64,000 bases of DNA from Candidatus Latescibacterota bacterium (GCA_020633725.1 JACKDC010000002.1:620001-684000), one strand, 5' to 3'; shown: positions 34,872-44,579, numbered from the stretch's first letter. A program made the numbers and translations. Notes: a model not told the origin generated them from the sequence alone.

Positions 34872-37169
34872 ATGCTTACCCGGCACCACCCTCTTTCCGG
34901 TCGCCTAGCGAGGGCCTCCGCGCTCCTGCTGCTCTTGCTGGCCCTGGCGCTGCCGGCCTTCGGAGCGCCGAACGAGATCCTGCTCGCGGCAGGCAGCCTC
35001 GACACCCGCCAGCCGGTGGCGCCGCCGGCCGATCCGAGCCTGCGGATCGCCCCGCCCGATCCGGACGAGAGCGCGCACTGGATCGTCCACTGGAACACGG
35101 ACGTGAGCACGGCGCGCAAGGACGAGCTGCGCAGTCTCGGCGCGGAGCTGCTGGGCTACCTGCCCGAGCGGGCCTGGCTCGTGCGCATGACGGGCGCGCA
35201 GGCCGCCGCCGCCGGCGCGCTTGGCAGCGTGGACTACGTGGGGCTCTGGCAGCCCGCCTACGCGCTCAGTCCCGAGATCGGCACGCATGTGTACCAGGAC
35301 CCCGAGCGCCGCGCCGACACGCGCCTGCGGCTCGTGGTGGACCTCTTCCCCGGCGTCGACGCGAACCTCCTCGCCGCCGGCGCCCGCAAGCTGGGCGCCG
35401 CGCTGGACGGCCTCTACCCCGACGCGCGGGCCCCGCGGCTTCGCCTGCGCATCGCGCCCGAGCGGCTGCACGACCTCGCGCGCCTGCCGGGCGTCGCCTG
35501 GATCGAGGAGCAGGCGGAGTACGTCGAGCGCAACAACAACGTCGTCTGGATCGTGCAGACGGCCCAGAGCGGCAACACCGCCATCTGGGACCACGGCATC
35601 CGCGGCGAGGGCCAGGTGCTGGGCCACATCGACAGCGGTTTCGTGGAGTCGAGCTGCTACTTCGACGACCCCGACGGCGATGCCCCCGGCCCCACCCACC
35701 GCAAGGTCGTCTACCAGGCCGACAGCAACAGCAGCACCCATGGGACGCACACCGCCGGCACGGCGGTGGGCAACCAGACGCCCGTCACCGGCGCGAGCGA
35801 CTACAACGGCGTGGCCCCCGAAGCGCGCATGGCCACGAGCCGCTACAACGCGGGCGGCTTCAACCTGTACACCGAGCTGGCCAACCACTACAGCTACGGC
35901 GCGCGCGTGCACACCAACTCCTGGGGCAACGACGGCACCACCGCCTACACCTCCGACTGCCGCGACATCGACCGCTACAGCCGCGACTACGAGGACGCCA
36001 TGGTGGCCTTCGCGGAGACCAACACCAGCACGCTGAAGACGCCCGAGAACGCGAAGAACGTGCTGGCCGTGGCCGCGACCAACAACCCGAACTACGAAAA
36101 CCACGGCTCCGGCGGCACCGGTCCCACCGCCGACGGCCGCCGCAAGCCCGAGATCTACGCGCCGGGTTGCTCGAACCGCTCGGCGAGCACCTCGTCCTGC
36201 AGCACCGTCTCGCTCTGCGGGACGTCCATGGCCTGCCCCGCCATCGCCGGCTCGGGCCTGCTGGTGCGGCAGTACTACACCGATGGCTTCTACCCCAGCG
36301 GCGCGGCCAACGCGGCCGACGCGTTCACGCCCAGCGGCGCGCTCCTGCGCGCGACGCTCATCAACGGCACCTTCGACATGACCGGCGTCGCCGGTTATCC
36401 CTCCAACCTGGAGGGCTGGGGCCGCCTGCAGCTGGACGAGTCGCTCAGCTTCACGGGCGATGCGCGTCACAACTGGGTGACCGACGTCCGCAACGCCGAC
36501 GGCCTCCAGACCGGCGACAGCACCGACTACCCGCTGATCGTGAACAGCGCCGCCGAGGCGCTCAAGGTGACGATGGTCTTCACCGACCCGCCGGCGACGG
36601 TGGGCGCGGCGCAGCCGATCATCAACAACCTGGACCTGGAGCTCATCGCGCCGGACCAGACCAGCTACCGCGGCAACGTCTTCAGCGGCGGGCAGAGCGC
36701 GCCGGGCGGGAGCTTCGATCCCATCAACACGGTGGAGCGCGTGGTCCTCGACGCGCCGCAGACCGGCAGCTGGACCGTGCGCATCCACGGGACGGACATC
36801 CCCGACGGCCCGCAGGGCTACGCGGTGGTGGCCGGCGGCGACGTGTCGGTCACGCTGACGGCCGTGCCCGACGGCGGGACGGTCGCCGCGGCGCTGCCCC
36901 GTCTGGGTGAGCCCCAGCCGAACCCCTTCAACCCGAAGACCACGTTGCGCTTCTCCCTGCCGCACGCCACGCGCGCGACGGTGGCGATCTTCGACATCGC
37001 GGGACGTCGCCTGGCGACCCTGGCCGAGGGCAGCTTCGGCGCCGGCGACCACGTGGTGGAGTGGAACGGCCGCGACGGGTCGGGCAAGTCCCAGCCCAGC
37101 GGCGTCTACTTCGCGCGCCTGGAGGCGGAGGGCCTCGTCGACATGAGGAAGCTGACGCTCCTGAAGTGA
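34872..37169 (+). CDS. Secreted subtilisin-like (S8) serine protease with FlgD-like sorting domain
   Basis: A 765-residue secreted protease with a long signal peptide (leucine-rich, residues about 12-32) and a pro-region to about residue 220. The S8 catalytic domain shows GHIDSGFVESS (Asp, about 253), STHGTHTAGTAVGN (His, about 290) and LCGTSMACPAIAG (Ser, about 450), plus TNSWG with the oxyanion-region asparagine. A P-proprotein-like beta domain (VTMVFTDPPATVGAAQPIIN, LELIAPDQTSYRGN) follows at about 560-670. The FlgD-like sorting domain starts GEPQPNPFNPKTTLRFSLP near 682. ATG 34872 is preferred to the in-frame GTG at 34821, which lies inside the promoter; GGAGGT precedes it. Complete triad, so likely active. 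Confidence 0.93.
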   Translation: MLTRHHPLSGRLARASALLLLLLALALPAFGAPNEILLAAGSLDTRQPVAPPADPSLRIAPPDPDESAHWIVHWNTDVSTARKDELRSLGAELLGYLPERAWLVRMTGAQAAAAGALGSVDYVGLWQPAYALSPEIGTHVYQDPERRADTRLRLVVDLFPGVDANLLAAGARKLGAALDGLYPDARAPRLRLRIAPERLHDLARLPGVAWIEEQAEYVERNNNVVWIVQTAQSGNTAIWDHGIRGEGQVLGHIDSGFVESSCYFDDPDGDAPGPTHRKVVYQADSNSSTHGTHTAGTAVGNQTPVTGASDYNGVAPEARMATSRYNAGGFNLYTELANHYSYGARVHTNSWGNDGTTAYTSDCRDIDRYSRDYEDAMVAFAETNTSTLKTPENAKNVLAVAATNNPNYENHGSGGTGPTADGRRKPEIYAPGCSNRSASTSSCSTVSLCGTSMACPAIAGSGLLVRQYYTDGFYPSGAANAADAFTPSGALLRATLINGTFDMTGVAGYPSNLEGWGRLQLDESLSFTGDARHNWVTDVRNADGLQTGDSTDYPLIVNSAAEALKVTMVFTDPPATVGAAQPIINNLDLELIAPDQTSYRGNVFSGGQSAPGGSFDPINTVERVVLDAPQTGSWTVRIHGTDIPDGPQGYAVVAGGDVSVTLTAVPDGGTVAAALPRLGEPQPNPFNPKTTLRFSLPHATRATVAIFDIAGRRLATLAEGSFGAGDHVVEWNGRDGSGKSQPSGVYFARLEAEGLVDMRKLTLLK

Positions 37170-37197
37170 CCAACTCCGACCCTGCTCCGAGCCAGCA

Positions 37198-37246
37198 CGC
37201 CCCCTCTCGCTCGACTCCGCTTCGAAGTCGCTCGCGAGAGGGGGCG
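37198..37246 (+). terminator. Long hairpin after the S8 protease gene
   Basis: Perfect 13-bp arms CGCCCCCTCTCGC and GCGAGAGGGGGCG enclose a 23-nt loop that itself contains a CGACT/AGTCG stem. It starts 29 nt after the stop. No T-run follows, so it may be a factor-assisted terminator or a stabilising 3' structure. Confidence 0.5.
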
Positions 37247-37346
37247 CGCTGTCTCCGGCAGGCCCGTTGGCGACTTCGGAGCGTCGGCATCCGAGTCCTG
37301 CCGGGCTGGCGGAAGCCTGAATGCGCTCCTCACGCGAGACTCCCGC

Positions 37347-37376
37347 TTGTGCGATCCGGGGGGGCTGGACTATCCT
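37347..37376 (+). promoter_or_regulatory. Candidate promoter of the DEAD-box helicase gene
   Basis: TTGTGC at 37347-37352 and TATCCT at 37371-37376, 18-bp spacing. Transcription would start near 37383, about 24 nt before the short leader ORF. Confidence 0.45.
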
Positions 37377-37406
37377 GAGGCCGGCCGGTTGCCGAAAGGA
37401 GCCTCG

Positions 37407-37469
37407 ATGCACGTCCGTCAGTCCTGCGGCGCGCCGCGCGTGAAGTCCGTTCCAGCGTGGGCGGATTGA
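37407..37469 (+). CDS. Possible 20-codon leader ORF upstream of the helicase gene
   Basis: An ATG preceded by AAAGGAG at ideal spacing opens a 20-residue frame (MHVRQSCGAPRVKSVPAWAD) whose stop lies 4 nt before the helicase GTG. The helicase start itself has no good ribosome site. The arrangement suggests translational coupling or a regulatory leader peptide. No homology is known to me and the peptide may have no function of its own. Confidence 0.45.
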   Translation: MHVRQSCGAPRVKSVPAWAD

Positions 37470-37473
37470 TCGC

Positions 37474-38675
<1,202 letters not shown>

Positions 38676-38679
<4 letters not shown>

Positions 38680-41447
38680 GGCTTCTTCTTCAGGTTCTTG
38701 AGGGCGTCCAGCCCCTTGTTGATCAGATCCGAGCCCTGCTCCTGGAGCTGCTGGCGCGCCTCGGCGGCCAGCTGCTGCTCCAGCGCCTTGGTGTCCAGCG
38801 TGACGGTGGGGCTCTTCGTCGTGCCCTTCACGTTGAAGTCCAGCACCACCTCGCCCTTCGCGTTCTTCAGGAAAGCGAGCACCGAACCGCTGCCCAGGCG
38901 CGACACCGTGCTCGGCCCGAGGGTCCACTTGCCCGCGAAGTCGAGACCCCCGTCGAGGCCGGCGGAGCCCGTGGCCTGGATCCAGCCGTCCTCGAAGGGC
39001 AGCCGCAGGTCGCGCGCGAGCACGCGGTCGTCGCGGACCTGGAAGGCGTGCTTCAGCTCGCCGATGCCGTAGCGGTCCTTCGCGGGCAGCCCCGCGAGCT
39101 GCGCGAGATTCTTGAGCAACGGCAGGTCGACGAGCGCGCCGTTCGCCAGGTCCACCGCGGCGTCGAGCGCCAGGCCGCGCGGCTTGAGCGCCTGGGACAG
39201 CGTGAACGTGAAGCCGGTCTTGGTGCTCAGGTTGCCGTCCACGCCGCGGTCCACGGGCGTGAACGCCTGCAGGAAGGCCGGCGCCTGCACGCGCGTGACG
39301 TCGAAGTCGCCCTTGCAGTCGAAGTCGCCGTCGGGGCGCGGGGTCATCGTGAAGCCGCCGTCGAAGCTGCCGCCCATCAGATTGCCCTTGAGCGCCTCGA
39401 GCTTGAGCCCGGCCGGATCCGCCGTCATCTGCCCGCTGAGCGACTCCACCGTGGCCTGCGGGCTGACGAAGCGCTGCACCGCGAAGTCCACCCGCCCGGG
39501 CAGCGGCGGGATCAGCACCGGCGCCGCGGCGGGCGCGGCGCCGGCCGCTGGCTTCGCGCCCTTCTGCGCCGGCACGACGAAGTCCGCCAGGTCGAGGACG
39601 CCGCTCCGCAGCGTGAGCGCCACGCGGGGCGTGCCGAGGAGTCCGTCCACGCTGCCGTTCGCGCGCAGGTCGGAGGATCCCGCGCTGGCGCGCATGGACT
39701 TCAGCGTCAGGTGCTCGAGGCCGCCGTCCAGTTCGAGGGCCTCGATCTTCAGGGGCTTCGCGAGGGTCGCTCCCTCCACGGTGGCGGGCCGCGCGCTCAG
39801 CTGGAGCTGCGCGCTGGGGGCGCGGCTGCTGTCGGCGGGCAGGATGGCGCTGCCGGACAGGCGCGCGCCCTCGAGCTTCATCGTCACCGGCTTGCCGGTC
39901 GGGGGCGTGCTGGTGAAGGCCATGGCCTGCAGCTCCGCGCTCAGGCGAGGGATCGTGAGCGCCTCGGGCGAGGGGACGAGTGCGAGGTCGAGCGTGCCGG
40001 CCGGGGTCGTCCCCTCCAGGCGCGCGCCCTTTGCGCTGGCGCTCTTCAGCGTGCCGGGGGCGAGCTGGAGGCCGTCGAGGGCGATCGTGCCGCCGGTGGA
40101 TGCGCCCAGCGCCACCGGGCCTTGCAGCGTCGGCAGCTCGAGGTCGAGTAGCTCGGGCGCGGGACGGGTGAGGCGCAGCGTCGTGGCCTCGACGCGACCC
40201 TTGACCTCGAGGCCGGGGGCGTCGAGTTGCAGGGGTTTGGCCATCAGCGCTGCGAGGGGCGCGCCGGCCGTGCCCGTGAACGCGCCGCTCGCGAGGTGGA
40301 GATCCGGCGGCGCCGGGGCGTCGCCCTTGGCGGTGCCGCCGGTCAGGGCGAGGTCGGTGAGTCGCGCCTCGAGGCGCGGTGCGTCCAGGCGCTGGGCCCT
40401 GCCGTCGAAACGCGCGTCGAGTGACGCGGCGAGGCCGGTGCTGAAGTCGCGGCCCGTGGCGGTGCGTCCGCTCAGTCGCGCGCCGCTCAGGGTGGCGCTG
40501 CTGGTGACGACGCCCGCGCCCGGTTCGAGCGCGAGGGGGAGCTGCAGCGCGGGGACGGTGAACGTCATCGGCGCGTCGCCCGGCGTGCGCAGCGTGAGGT
40601 CGGCGATCTCGGCGGTCGCATGCATCACGAGGGCGGAGAGATCGGGCGGCGAGGCCTGGAGCGCGGGCAGCGCCCCGGACAGGCTGCCGGTCAGCTCGAG
40701 GCCGCCCATGTCGATCTGCGGAGCGTCCGCGCCCCCGGCCAGCCGCAGGGACGCGAGCTTCAGATCGAGCTCGCCAAGGTTCAGCGCCTCGCCGACGAGC
40801 TGCAGGTCCAGCGCCAGGGTGGCGTTCCCGCTCAGCGTGCGGCCCTCGGGCAGCGTGGCCTCCAGGCCGACGTCCTCGAGAGTGCCCTTCAGAGAGAGCT
40901 GCAGCGTCTCGCCGGACTTCACGGTCGACGCGAAGCGCCCGCCGCCGATCGCGCAGCGCAGGTCGGCGCCGCCTTCCTGCAGCAGGTGGATGCGCGCGTT
41001 CTCGAGACGGACATCCGGGGCCGCCAGGGCCACGGCGGCGGTGCTCGCCGCCTCCTGACCCTCGGCCTCGGCCCGCGGTGTGCCGGCGGGGGGCAGAAGC
41101 AGCTCGGCGGAGGGGTCGACGAAGGTCAGCGTGCTGACGGCCACCTCGCGGTGCAGCAGCGGCCCCCAGGCCAGGCGGGCCTTGAGCAGCGGCAGGTCCA
41201 GCTCCCGCAGCCCATAGCCCGTGGAGTCGGCGCCCAGCTCGAGCTGCTCGAGTTCCACGGACACGCCGCGGAGGCCGAAGGCGATCCCCAGGTGCGCGCA
41301 GTCCACCGTGCGGCCGAGCGCCGCCTCGGCGCGCGGCAGCAGAAGCGCACGGAGCTTGGGCTCGGGGAACAGGGCTTTGAGCAGGAGCGGGGACGCCAGC
41401 ACGAGGACCAGCAGCAGCCCGAGGACGACCAGCAGCACCTTCTTCAC
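38676..41447 (-). CDS. AsmA-like envelope protein
   Basis: A 923-residue protein with one N-terminal membrane anchor (KKVLLVVLGLLLVLVLASPL) and a very long repetitive beta-rich body of the AsmA/TamB-like type. Segments include RTVDCAHLGIAFGLRGVSVE, GATLAK-like strands and a C-terminal AsmA_2-like region with RDLRLPFEDGWIQATGSAGL and GLDFAGKWTLG. Such proteins form bridge-like grooves that move phospholipids between membranes. The end (KALEQQLAAEARQQLQEQGS and DLINKGLDALKNLKKKP) is an alpha-helical tail. GTG 41447 is preferred because GGAGG lies 9 nt upstream and it starts right at the anchor; longer versions would read through structured non-coding DNA. It overlaps the helicase gene by the shared CTAG. 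Confidence 0.85.
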
Positions 41448-41524
41448 GTCGAATGGCCTCCTTGCGACGATTGGGACAGGGACACCCCGAGCATGGTGCA
41501 GGGTTCCCCATTTGTGAAGGCCAA

Positions 41525-41664
41525 CCCTTGTGCCGCGGAAAATGTGCCCCCGTCCTTCCCGCCCAGATCTGGGATGGAAACGGCGTGGACATCCATCCTG
41601 TCGGGGGTCTCCCCGGCGGTCTCTGCTGCAGAGGCGAGAAGACACAGTCTCCGCGGCACAAGGG
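41525..41664. repeat. 140-bp segment bounded by 15-bp perfect inverted repeats
   Basis: CCCTTGTGCCGCGGA at 41525-41539 is exactly complementary to 41650-41664; a further TGTG match lies inside both ends. Within it are a perfect 12-bp palindrome (CCCAGATCTGGG, 41562-41573) and CTCTGC-T-GCAGAG (41621-41633). No coding capacity or clear target duplication is visible. It could be a structured RNA or a small MITE-like element. Confidence 0.6.
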
Positions 41665-41728
41665 AAGTGCACGGGCGGCAATATGGGGGATGCCGTAGCC
41701 CCGGCAAGCGTGGCCTGTACAATCTGGC

Positions 41729-41747
41729 AACTTCACATCATGAAGTT
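41729..41747. promoter_or_regulatory. 19-bp dyad, candidate operator of the HTH gene
   Basis: Perfect arms AACTTCA and TGAAGTT with a 5-nt spacer, placed where transcription from the TACAAT box (41718-41723) would begin. A related half-site, TGAAGCTT, lies at 41812-41819, just before the HTH gene. Autoregulation is inferred. Confidence 0.4.
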
Positions 41748-41833
41748 TCAGACCCAATAGCGCTCAAGTATCCCTTGACAGCATCCGATATCCGGTCCAA
41801 GCTTTCGAATGTGAAGCTTAAGGAGCCCAGGCC

Positions 41834-42178
41834 GTGCCCGACTTCGACGAGATGCTCAGCTCCGTGGCCCGCCTGGCCATCATCGCCGTCCTGATCGCCG
41901 GGGAGCCGGTGGCGTTCACGGATCTCAAGGAAAGAACGGGGCTTGCCGATGGCAACCTGCACGTGCAGACCCGCAAGCTGGCCGAGGCCGGCTACCTGGA
42001 GATCCTCAAGGGCAGCCGTGGCGGCCGTTCCTGGACGCGCTTTCGCATCACGGAGCACGGTGTGAGCGCGCTCAAGCTTCACGTTCGGAAGTTGCAGGCC
42101 ATCCTGGATCGCGAGATGGGGGAGATCGGCCCCGTGAAGAGGGGCCGCCCCAGCGACGATTCCCAGATGTGGTCCTAG
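41834..42178 (+). CDS. Winged-helix transcriptional regulator (HTH_34/MarR-like)
   Basis: A 114-residue protein made almost entirely of a winged helix-turn-helix: SVARLAIIAVLIAGEPVAFT, TDLKERTGLADGNLHVQTRK (recognition helix), LAEAGYLEILKGSRGGRSWT (wing) and RFRITEHGVSALKLH. This is the pattern of the winged-helix DNA-binding domain PF13601, where dimers bind palindromic sites. GTG 41834 follows AGGAG closely. It lies 68 bp upstream of the BMC operon in the same orientation with a hairpin between, so it is a plausible but unproven regulator of that operon. The codon usage is like its neighbours. Confidence 0.82.
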   Translation: MPDFDEMLSSVARLAIIAVLIAGEPVAFTDLKERTGLADGNLHVQTRKLAEAGYLEILKGSRGGRSWTRFRITEHGVSALKLHVRKLQAILDREMGEIGPVKRGRPSDDSQMWS

Positions 42179-42180
42179 CG

Positions 42181-42199
42181 CCCCGGGCGCGTCCCGGGG
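42181..42199 (+). terminator. Hairpin between the HTH gene and the BMC operon
   Basis: CCCCGGG and CCCGGGG arms around CGCGT, starting 2 nt after the HTH stop codon, with no T-run. It may attenuate rather than terminate transcription into the BMC operon. Confidence 0.4.
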
Positions 42200-42246
42200 G
42201 TGGGTGAGAGAAACCGGGCCCTGTGCCCCTGTCCCGAGGCCACGCC

Positions 42247-43602
42247 ATGCGCATTGCCCTGGGTGCCGACCACGGCGGCTACGCGCTCAAGGAGCAGCTC
42301 TCGCTGAAGCTCCGCGCCGCGAGCCACCAGGTTTTCGACATGGGCACTTCATCGAATGAAGCCGTGGACTACCCCGTCTTCGCCCGCAAGGTGGCCGAGG
42401 CCGTGGCCTCGGGCCGCTGCGAGCGGGGGATCATGGTCGACGGCGCCGGCATCGGCTCGGCCATGGTGGCCAACAAGGTGCCCGGCGTGCGCGCCGCTCT
42501 CGCCTACGACCTCTCCAGCGCCCGCAACAGCCGTGAACACAACGACGCGAACGTCCTCACGCTGGGCGCCGGGCTGATCGGCCCGGACCTCGCCTGGCAG
42601 ATCGTGGAACTCTGGCTGGGCGCCGAGTGCAGCGCCGAGCGGCACCGCCGCCGCGTGGCCATGATCGAGGACGCTCCGGGCATGGGGAGCCGTGCGGCAA
42701 TCCCCGCCGGCACCGCTGGGTCAGCGACAGGCTCAGCGGGGCCGGCACCTTCTCCTGCCGGTGGGCTGCCCCTGGACGAGGATCAGCTCCAGCGGCTCCT
42801 GGCCGAACTGGCGCCGCTGCTCGCCGCGGGCGAGGCGCCGTCGACGGCGCCCCCGGACGCCCGCCGCCTCCTGGCGCTGGGGGCGAGCCGCGTGGGCAGC
42901 CGCAGCGGCGGGTCGGCCGAGCCCGACCTCGCCGGCTCGATCGACCACACGCTGCTCAAGCCCGACGCCACGCCCGACCAGATCCGCGCCCTCTGCGCCG
43001 AGGCGCGCGAGTTCGGCTTCGCCGCCGCGTGCATCAACCCGGTCTGGGTGCCGCTGGCGCACGCGGAACTGGCGGGCAGCGGTGTCCTGACCTGCGCGGT
43101 GGTGGGCTTTCCGCTCGGCGCCACGCATCCCGAGACCAAGGCGCTCGAGGCGCGCCGCGCGATCCGCGAGGGCGCGAGGGAGATCGACATGGTCATCAAC
43201 GTCGGCGCGCTCAAGGCCGGCGACGACGACACCGTGCTCCGCGACATCCGCGCGGTGGTGGAGGCCTGCCGCGACGGCGGCGCGCGTTGCAAGGTGATCA
43301 TCGAGACCTGCCTGCTCACCGACGACGAGAAGCGCCGCGCCTGCCGCCTCGCCCGCCGCGCGCGGGCGGACTTCGTGAAGACGTCCACGGGCTTCGCCGG
43401 CGGCGGCGCCACCGAGGCCGACGTGGCGCTCATGGCCGCCGAGGTGGCGGACGCCGGCCTCGAGGTGAAGGCCTCCGGCGGCATCCGCGATTTCGACGCC
43501 GCCCGGCGCATGCTCGCGGCCGGCGCCACGCGCATCGGCGCCAGCGCCAGCGTGGCCATCGTGCGGGAAGCGCGGGGGCAGGCCGCGCCGGCGGCGAGCT
43601 GA
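42247..43602 (+). CDS. RpiB-like isomerase fused to deoxyribose-phosphate aldolase (BMC core enzyme)
   Basis: A 451-residue fusion. Residues 1-143 are an RpiB/LacAB-type sugar-phosphate isomerase (MRIALGADHGGYALKEQL, NSREHNDANVLTLGAG). The position of the catalytic cysteine in E. coli RpiB (ICGTG) is aspartate here (VDGAGIGS). Residues about 229-451 are DeoC, with IDHTLLKPDATPDQI, EIDMVINVGALKAGD, the Schiff-base lysine in FVKTSTGFAGGGAT and the second lysine in VKASGGIRDF. DeoC cleaves 2-deoxyribose-5-phosphate to glyceraldehyde-3-phosphate and acetaldehyde. The linker (145-225) is rich in Ala, Gly, Pro and Ser around a helix, PLDEDQLQRLLAELAPLLAA, that looks like an encapsulation peptide. 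ATG 42247 starts the conserved RpiB sequence. It is the first gene of a BMC operon and the presumed signature cargo. Confidence 0.9.
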   Translation: MRIALGADHGGYALKEQLSLKLRAASHQVFDMGTSSNEAVDYPVFARKVAEAVASGRCERGIMVDGAGIGSAMVANKVPGVRAALAYDLSSARNSREHNDANVLTLGAGLIGPDLAWQIVELWLGAECSAERHRRRVAMIEDAPGMGSRAAIPAGTAGSATGSAGPAPSPAGGLPLDEDQLQRLLAELAPLLAAGEAPSTAPPDARRLLALGASRVGSRSGGSAEPDLAGSIDHTLLKPDATPDQIRALCAEAREFGFAAACINPVWVPLAHAELAGSGVLTCAVVGFPLGATHPETKALEARRAIREGAREIDMVINVGALKAGDDDTVLRDIRAVVEACRDGGARCKVIIETCLLTDDEKRRACRLARRARADFVKTSTGFAGGGATEADVALMAAEVADAGLEVKASGGIRDFDAARRMLAAGATRIGASASVAIVREARGQAAPAAS

Positions 43603-43612
43603 AAGGACGGAC

Positions 43613-44239
43613 ATGGTCGATCTGCGCGCATACGTCTTCCTGGACCGGCTGCAGCCGCAGTTCGCCAGCTTCCTGGCGACGGTGGCGCAGGGCTTCCTGC
43701 CCACGGCCGGCGAGGCCTGTCTCTTCGTGGAGATCAGCCCGGGCATCGAGATCAACCGCGTGACCGACGTGGCGCTCAAGTCCACGCAGGTGACGCCGGG
43801 CATGCAGATCGTCGAGCGGCTCTACGGCATGCTCGAGATTCACTCGAAGAGCCAGGCGGACGTGCGGCAGGCCGGGCAGGCCATCCTCGACGCGCTGGAG
43901 GTGGAGGAGGAGCAGCGGCTCAAGCCGCGCGTGCTGTCGAGCACCGTGATCCGCGCGGTGGACGACTACCAGACGCAGCTCATCAACCGCATGCGCCACG
44001 GCAACATGATCCTGGCCGGGCAGAGCCTCTACATCCTCGAGTGCGAGCCGGCGGCCTACGCCGCGCTGGCGGCGAACGAGGCGGAGAAGGCCGCGGAGAT
44101 CAACATTCTCGAGGTGCGCGCCTTCGGCAGCTTCGGGCGCGTGTATCTGGGCGGCGAGCAGCGTCACATCGACGCGGCCTGGCCGGCCGCGGTGAAGGCG
44201 GTGGAGGCCCTGAGCGGCCGAGTCCGCGAGGCGAAGTGA
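43613..44239 (+). CDS. BMC-T shell protein, permuted stacking type
   Basis: A 208-residue protein with two circularly permuted BMC domains (BMC-Tdp). It opens LRAYVFLDRLQPQFASFLAT, continues FVEISPGIEINRVTDVALK and ERLYGMLEIHSKSQADV; the second half has STVIRAVDDYQTQLINR and ANEAEKAAEINILEVRAFGS. This is very like the double-stacking trimers of Haliangium ochraceum as I remember them. Such trimers form pseudohexamers, often with a gated central pore for larger metabolites. It follows the RpiB-DeoC gene by 10 nt, with GAAAGGACGG as ribosome site. Pore residues cannot be named safely. Confidence 0.9.
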   Translation: MVDLRAYVFLDRLQPQFASFLATVAQGFLPTAGEACLFVEISPGIEINRVTDVALKSTQVTPGMQIVERLYGMLEIHSKSQADVRQAGQAILDALEVEEEQRLKPRVLSSTVIRAVDDYQTQLINRMRHGNMILAGQSLYILECEPAAYAALAANEAEKAAEINILEVRAFGSFGRVYLGGEQRHIDAAWPAAVKAVEALSGRVREAK

Positions 44240-44279
44240 TCCCGGGACGCGAGTCCCACGACGGAGGAAGGACGAAGGA

Positions 44280-44579
44280 ATGGCAGACGCACTGGGCATG
44301 ATCGAGACGCGCTGCTTCCCCGCGATGGTGGAGGCGGCCGACGCGATGGTCAAGGCGGCGCGCGTGGAGCTGGTCAGCTACGAGAAGACCGGCGGCGGCT
44401 ACGTGACCGCGGTGATCCGCGGCGACGTGGCGGCGGTGAAGGCCGCCTGCGACGCGGGACAGACCGCCGCGGCGCGCGTGGGCGAGATGGTGGCCGTCCA
44501 CATCATCGCGCGTCCGCACGCCAACGTGGACCTGGTGATCCCCCTCGGCCGTCAGGCCGAGCCGGCCAAGTCCAAGTAG
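44280..44579 (+). CDS. BMC-H hexameric shell protein
   Basis: A 99-residue single BMC domain. MADALGMIETRCFPAMVEAA, DAMVKAARVELVSYEKTGGG and AVHIIARPHANVDLVIPLGR follow the canonical shell hexamer, including the K-x-G-x-G lysine-glycine edge region and the pore loop around YEKTGGGYVTAV. It will make the main facet tiles of the compartment. It is the only BMC-H in the operon. The sequence appears remarkably close to my memory of the H. ochraceum BMC-H, an unusual degree of conservation. GGAGGAAGGACGAAGGA precedes the ATG. Confidence 0.95.
   Translation: MADALGMIETRCFPAMVEAADAMVKAARVELVSYEKTGGGYVTAVIRGDVAAVKAACDAGQTAAARVGEMVAVHIIARPHANVDLVIPLGRQAEPAKSK

Larger units (their letters stand above)
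41448..41833. other. 386-bp non-coding, structured intergenic region
   Basis: The region between the AsmA-like gene and the HTH gene holds the 140-bp inverted-repeat segment, a TACAAT -10-like box at 41718-41723 and a 19-bp dyad at 41729-41747. A TTGACA at 41775 has no matching -10. No gene-like ORF is seen. Confidence 0.5.

Noticed and set aside
41525..41664. Insertion sequence
   Set aside because: The inverted repeats enclose only 110 bp with no transposase and no clear target-site duplication, so only a non-autonomous element or an RNA structure remains possible.
41448..41681. An N-terminal extension of the AsmA-like protein
   Set aside because: It would translate structured inverted-repeat DNA and place 78 mostly charged residues before the membrane anchor; GTG 41447 has a good ribosome site.
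41775..41804. TTGACA at 41775 as promoter of the HTH gene
   Set aside because: No -10-like hexamer occurs 16-19 bp downstream.
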